A stretch of 9,231 nucleotides of DNA from Bacteroidales bacterium (GTDB lineage: Bacteria > Bacteroidota > Bacteroidia > Bacteroidales > NBLH01): NCBI GenBank assembly GCA_027083715.1, contig JALWNR010000804.1:1-9231 (forward strand), written 5' to 3'. This document shows, in pieces, positions 6,676 through 9,231 of the stretch. The notes beneath the pieces are model-generated. The model was not told the origin of the DNA, ran no database searches, and worked only from the letters and a program-made list of their open reading frames with translations. The position numbers were made by a program, and so were the translations under genes. Numbering within the stretch: the stretch's first letter is position 1; every line of letters begins with the position of its first letter.

Positions 6676-6786
6676 CATTATCTCTTCCCTAAGGGGCAAT
6701 TGCCTGCTGCAATATTTCCGATTATTTATAATTTGCGGGTTAATCCAATTAATCTGCGGAGAAAATCATAAAAATCACTCTGAAAG
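6574..6786. repeat. Imperfect inverted-repeat element
   Basis: Matching outer blocks CTTTCAGA (6574-6581) and TCTGAAAG (6779-6786) enclose longer inner arms: CCGCAGATTA (6589-6598) and its exact reverse complement at 6750-6759. The similarity continues inwards at lower level through a GGATTA-like segment to about 6616 and 6732. The arms differ by an insertion of about ten bases on the right side between the two blocks. A perfect palindrome, GGCAATTGCC (6695-6704), lies near the middle. There is no transposase reading frame. It looks like a small non-autonomous or decayed dispersed repeat. Intergenic repeats with similar CGCAGATTA/GCGGATTA words occur in other genomes as far as I recall, but I cannot check copies here. 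Confidence 0.5.
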
Positions 6787-6831
6787 AGTAGTTTATTTTA
6801 GTCTGTATGGGTAAGGGTACATTATCTAGGT

Positions 6832-7545
6832 CTAAAAATTTAAGTAAAAATCCTTTGTTAAATTTCGGTATTCTTTGCTGTATTTTTTTGTTAATTCATC
6901 GCGCAGGTGTAGTTGTTCTGTATGCACAGCCGATTTTTTTGTTGTAAAACAAATAATTAATCTGTTCGGTGCTTTCCCGGGCTTTGTTTTTATTTCCAAA
7001 ATTTTTAATGGATAAAGTGATTCTTTTTCTGCTTCTTTTAACAAAGCCTGTTTTTGTGCAAAAGGGTAGATAATATAAAATTTTCCTGTTGTAGATAATA
7101 TTTTTTTTACGGCTGAAAATAAATCGGGCAAGGGAAGCAGCTTGTCTTGTCTTGCTGTGTTGCGGCTTTTGTCTGGCGATTGGTAGCTGCCATTAAAATA
7201 AGGCGGGTTGCAAATTACCAAATCAAATTTCTCAATGGCTTGTAGAGCAAAATCCTGAAATGAGGTATGAATCAGATGAATGCGGTTTTTCCAAGGTGAT
7301 AAATCAAAATTTTCTTTCGCCTGTTTTACACTGTTGCTGTCAATTTCAACAGCGGTTATATCGGCTTGTGATTTTTGTGCTGCCATCAGGCTAAGCAGCC
7401 CTGTGCCTGTGCCAATGTCAATAATCTTTTTTGCGAAGCTAAACTCAGTCCATGCACCCAGAATTACAGCATCAGCACTCACTTTCATGGCAGCTTTATC
7501 CTGATAGACAACAAACTGCTTGAATTGAAAATAATTGTTGGGCAT
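6832..7545 (-). CDS. trmN6: tRNA1(Val) (adenine37-N6)-methyltransferase, TrmN6/YfiC family
   Basis: A 237-residue, S-adenosylmethionine-dependent methyltransferase, close to the length of E. coli TrmN6 (YfiC), which makes m6A37 in tRNA-Val. Residues 6-32 carry the family's N-terminal block (FQFKQF, then MKVSADAVILGAW). The SAM-binding motif DIGTGTG is at 43-49, an acidic residue ending the second strand is Glu67, and the catalytic NPPYF is at 113-117, the mark of N6-adenine methyltransferases. The ATG at 7545 is preferred over an in-frame TTG at 7566, because homology begins with the FxFKQF block just after it. The gene follows dnaJ by 73 bases on the same strand with no promoter or terminator that I can see between them, so read-through from the grpE-dnaJ transcript is possible. 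The family call is firm; the exact tRNA target is inferred. Confidence 0.88.
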   Translation of the reverse strand: MPNNYFQFKQFVVYQDKAAMKVSADAVILGAWTEFSFAKKIIDIGTGTGLLSLMAAQKSQADITAVEIDSNSVKQAKENFDLSPWKNRIHLIHTSFQDFALQAIEKFDLVICNPPYFNGSYQSPDKSRNTARQDKLLPLPDLFSAVKKILSTTGKFYIIYPFAQKQALLKEAEKESLYPLKILEIKTKPGKAPNRLIICFTTKKSAVHTEQLHLRDELTKKYSKEYRNLTKDFYLNF

Positions 7546-7618
7546 ATGCAGGAGTTTACATGTCAAATATCAAATGGCGGATATTGAAAAAACACCCGAC
7601 ATCCAATATTGGCTTTAT

Positions 7619-8755
7619 TTATCCCTCAAAAAAATCTCTTACCTTATTAAAAAAACCTTTTTCGGTTTTGGCTTTCGCTTCAAAATTCTCAGAGTTTTTT
7701 AATTTTTCCAGGATTTTACGTTCCTCACGTGAAATGTTTTTGGGGATATATACGTTTACTTTTACCAATAAATCACCATGTCCGTAACCCTGAACATCGG
7801 GTACACCTTTTCCTCTTAATCTTAAAATTTTACCGGATTGAGTTCCTGGTTCTATTTTTACTTTTACTTTACCGTTCAATGTAGGAATTTCAACGGGAGT
7901 TCCTAAAATAGCATCGGGTACACTGATGTTCAGATTGTATAAAAGATCATTATCATGACGAATTAGCTCGGGGTGTTCAATTTCTTCAATCACCACCAGC
8001 AAATCACCGTTGATACCGCCGCCGCGTGGAGCATTACCTTTGCCCGAAATAGATAGCTGCATTCCTTCGGCTACTCCTGCCGGAATGTTTACTTCAATAA
8101 CATCATCTTTTTTAACAATACCTTCACCATAGCAACTGGTACATTTTTTTGTAATTGTTTTTCCGGTACCTCCGCACGAAGGGCAGGTTGCCGTACTTTG
8201 CATCTGCCCCAAAATGGTATTGGTAACCCGCGTAACCTGTCCCATGCCGTGGCATGTCTGGCAGGTTTGAACATCCGAAGATGAGGCTGCTCCTGTTCCG
8301 TCGCAAGCAGAGCAAGCCACATATCTTTTAACTTTCAGTTTTTTTGTAGCACCTTTGGCAATTTCATCCAGTGTAAGTTTTACCCGAACGCGCAAATTAC
8401 TGCCTTTGGTCATTCTTCTGCCACCTCTTCGGCTTCCTCCAAAACCTCCAAAACCAAAAATATCACCAAAATGTGAAAAAATATCTTCAATGTCCATTCC
8501 AAAACCACCGGCACCATTCCCTGAGGCTCCCCCAACTCCGGCATGACCAAACTGGTCATAACGGTTTCTTTTATCATCATTGCTTAACACTTCATAGGCT
8601 TCGGCAGCTTCTTTAAATTTGTGTTCTGCATCTTTATCGTTTGGGTTTCTGTCGGGGTGGTATTTTAATGCCAGTTTTCGATATGCTTTTTTTAATTCTT
8701 CTTTAGTGGCATTCTTTGAAACCCCTAAAACCTCGTAATAATCTCTTTTTGCCAT
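7619..8755 (-). CDS. dnaJ: Chaperone protein DnaJ (type I Hsp40)
   Basis: A cytoplasmic co-chaperone of 378 residues that delivers unfolded clients to DnaK and stimulates its ATPase. The full type I architecture is present: J domain at 1-70 with the HPD motif (33-35), a Gly/Phe-rich linker at about 73-112, a zinc domain with four CxxCxGxG repeats (Cys148/151, 165/168, 191/194, 205/208), and C-terminal substrate-binding and dimerisation domains. The length is that of a normal DnaJ and no key residue is missing. It lies 25 bases behind grpE on the same strand, so the two are almost certainly co-transcribed, as in many bacteria. No heat-shock operator is visible between them; the promoter must lie beyond the right edge. 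dnaK is not in the window. Confidence 0.98.
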   Translation of the reverse strand: MAKRDYYEVLGVSKNATKEELKKAYRKLALKYHPDRNPNDKDAEHKFKEAAEAYEVLSNDDKRNRYDQFGHAGVGGASGNGAGGFGMDIEDIFSHFGDIFGFGGFGGSRRGGRRMTKGSNLRVRVKLTLDEIAKGATKKLKVKRYVACSACDGTGAASSSDVQTCQTCHGMGQVTRVTNTILGQMQSTATCPSCGGTGKTITKKCTSCYGEGIVKKDDVIEVNIPAGVAEGMQLSISGKGNAPRGGGINGDLLVVIEEIEHPELIRHDNDLLYNLNISVPDAILGTPVEIPTLNGKVKVKIEPGTQSGKILRLRGKGVPDVQGYGHGDLLVKVNVYIPKNISREERKILEKLKNSENFEAKAKTEKGFFNKVRDFFEG

Positions 8756-8780
8756 GGTTTTTAAATTGTCAAATGTCTGT

Positions 8781-9231
8781 TTATATTCCTACAACAACTT
8801 TCGCAAAGCGAATAATTTTTCCGTTAAGTTCATAACCTTTTTCAACTGTATCAATTACTTTTCCTTTTTGGTCTTCGCTTTGCGCCGGTATTTGCGATAT
8901 TGCTTCGTGCCTGTCGGTATCAAAATCTTCACCAATTGCTTCAATTTCTTTAATTCCTTTTTGCGAAAGAAAATCTTTAAAACTGTTGTAGATTAGATGA
9001 ATACCTTCTTTTACCGAGTCGATATCAGGGTTTTCATCCAGCGACTTCATGGCGCGTTCAAAATTATCCATTACCGGCAAAATATTAATTAAAATATCCT
9101 CACCTGCCGATTTAATTAAATCGGTTTTTTCTTTTAAGCAACGTTTACGATAATTGTCAAATTCTGCTGACAGACGTAAATATTTATCATTTAGTTCATT
9201 ATATTTTTTCTGCAATTCTTCGGTTTTTGAT
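8781..9231 (-). CDS. grpE: Nucleotide exchange factor GrpE, 5' end cut by window edge
   Basis: The reading frame is open to the last base of the window, so the true start lies outside; about 149 codons are visible of a family usually near 180-200. Visible are the end of the long N-terminal coiled-coil helix ([21 protein letters not shown]), the four-helix dimer part ([12 protein letters not shown]), and the C-terminal beta head with [17 protein letters not shown] and the closing AKVVVG. GrpE releases ADP from DnaK and acts as a dimeric thermosensor. It is directly upstream of dnaJ in the same operon. A TTG at 9215 is in frame but falls inside the coiled coil and is not a plausible start. Confidence 0.95.
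   Translation of the reverse strand, partial: SKTEELQKKYNELNDKYLRLSAEFDNYRKRCLKEKTDLIKSAGEDILINILPVMDNFERAMKSLDENPDIDSVKEGIHLIYNSFKDFLSQKGIKEIEAIGEDFDTDRHEAISQIPAQSEDQKGKVIDTVEKGYELNGKIIRFAKVVVGI

Larger units (their letters stand above)
6276..6831. other. Gene-free region of 556 bases upstream of nifJ
   Basis: No convincing protein gene is seen on either strand. The part next to nifJ (6276-6402) probably holds its leader and a minus-strand promoter element. At 6503-6533 there is a plus-strand promoter-like pair with no plus-strand gene ahead of it. From about 6574 to 6786 lies an imperfect inverted-repeat element. The final stretch (6787-6831), just downstream of the methyltransferase gene, shows no clear terminator for that gene. 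Confidence 0.7.

Noticed and set aside
7546..7566. In-frame TTG start for the methyltransferase
   Set aside because: It adds seven residues with no family similarity; ATG at 7545 directly precedes the conserved block.
7546..7618. Possible terminator after dnaJ (palindrome CCAATATTGG and a nearby T-run on the minus strand)
   Set aside because: The T-run is ten bases away from the palindrome and no stem runs directly into it.
9213..9215. TTG as the start of grpE
   Set aside because: The frame is open to the window edge and the coiled coil continues upstream, so the gene is partial rather than short.
1..9231. CRISPR arrays, tRNA or rRNA genes, transposases and defence systems
   Set aside because: I looked for regularly spaced repeats, cloverleaf-like segments and characteristic motifs and saw none; apart from the redox pair and the gene-free region this is ordinary housekeeping DNA.

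Overview
The window looks like a chromosomal segment of an anaerobic member of the Bacteroidota, most likely Bacteroidales or a related order. The clues are AT-rich DNA, promoter-like motifs of the Bacteroidota type (TTTG, 19 bases, TAnnTTTG), almost no Shine-Dalgarno sequences before the starts, an exported DUF1573 protein, and a large pyruvate:ferredoxin oxidoreductase typical of an anaerobe. The order-level placement is inference.

Layout. Bases 1-2679 carry three plus-strand genes: an exported DUF1573 protein with two Cys-Gly-Cys motifs and a cysteine-free middle domain; a small thioredoxin-fold protein with a non-canonical C-x6-C active site; and a thioredoxin-reductase-like flavoprotein that keeps the CATC redox centre and the nucleotide-binding glycines but has lost the arginines used to bind NADPH. 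A strong bidirectional terminator at 2698-2726 separates them from a convergent, minus-strand nifJ-type gene (2748-6275) encoding a complete single-chain pyruvate:ferredoxin oxidoreductase. Next come 556 bases without a gene (6276-6831). They hold a possible nifJ promoter and leader hairpin, a consensus promoter on the plus strand with no gene in front of it (possibly driving a small RNA), and an imperfect inverted-repeat element. The last block is all minus strand, transcribed from the right edge leftwards: grpE (5' end outside the window), dnaJ, and a trmN6-like tRNA methyltransferase.

Function. PFOR makes acetyl-CoA and reduced ferredoxin from pyruvate. The small thioredoxin and the flavoprotein reductase probably form a dedicated thiol-redox pair, running on NADH or another donor rather than NADPH. 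GrpE and DnaJ are co-chaperones of DnaK; TrmN6 modifies tRNA. Most of the window is core housekeeping. The parts that deserve a second look are the atypical thioredoxin pair and the gene-free region upstream of nifJ.
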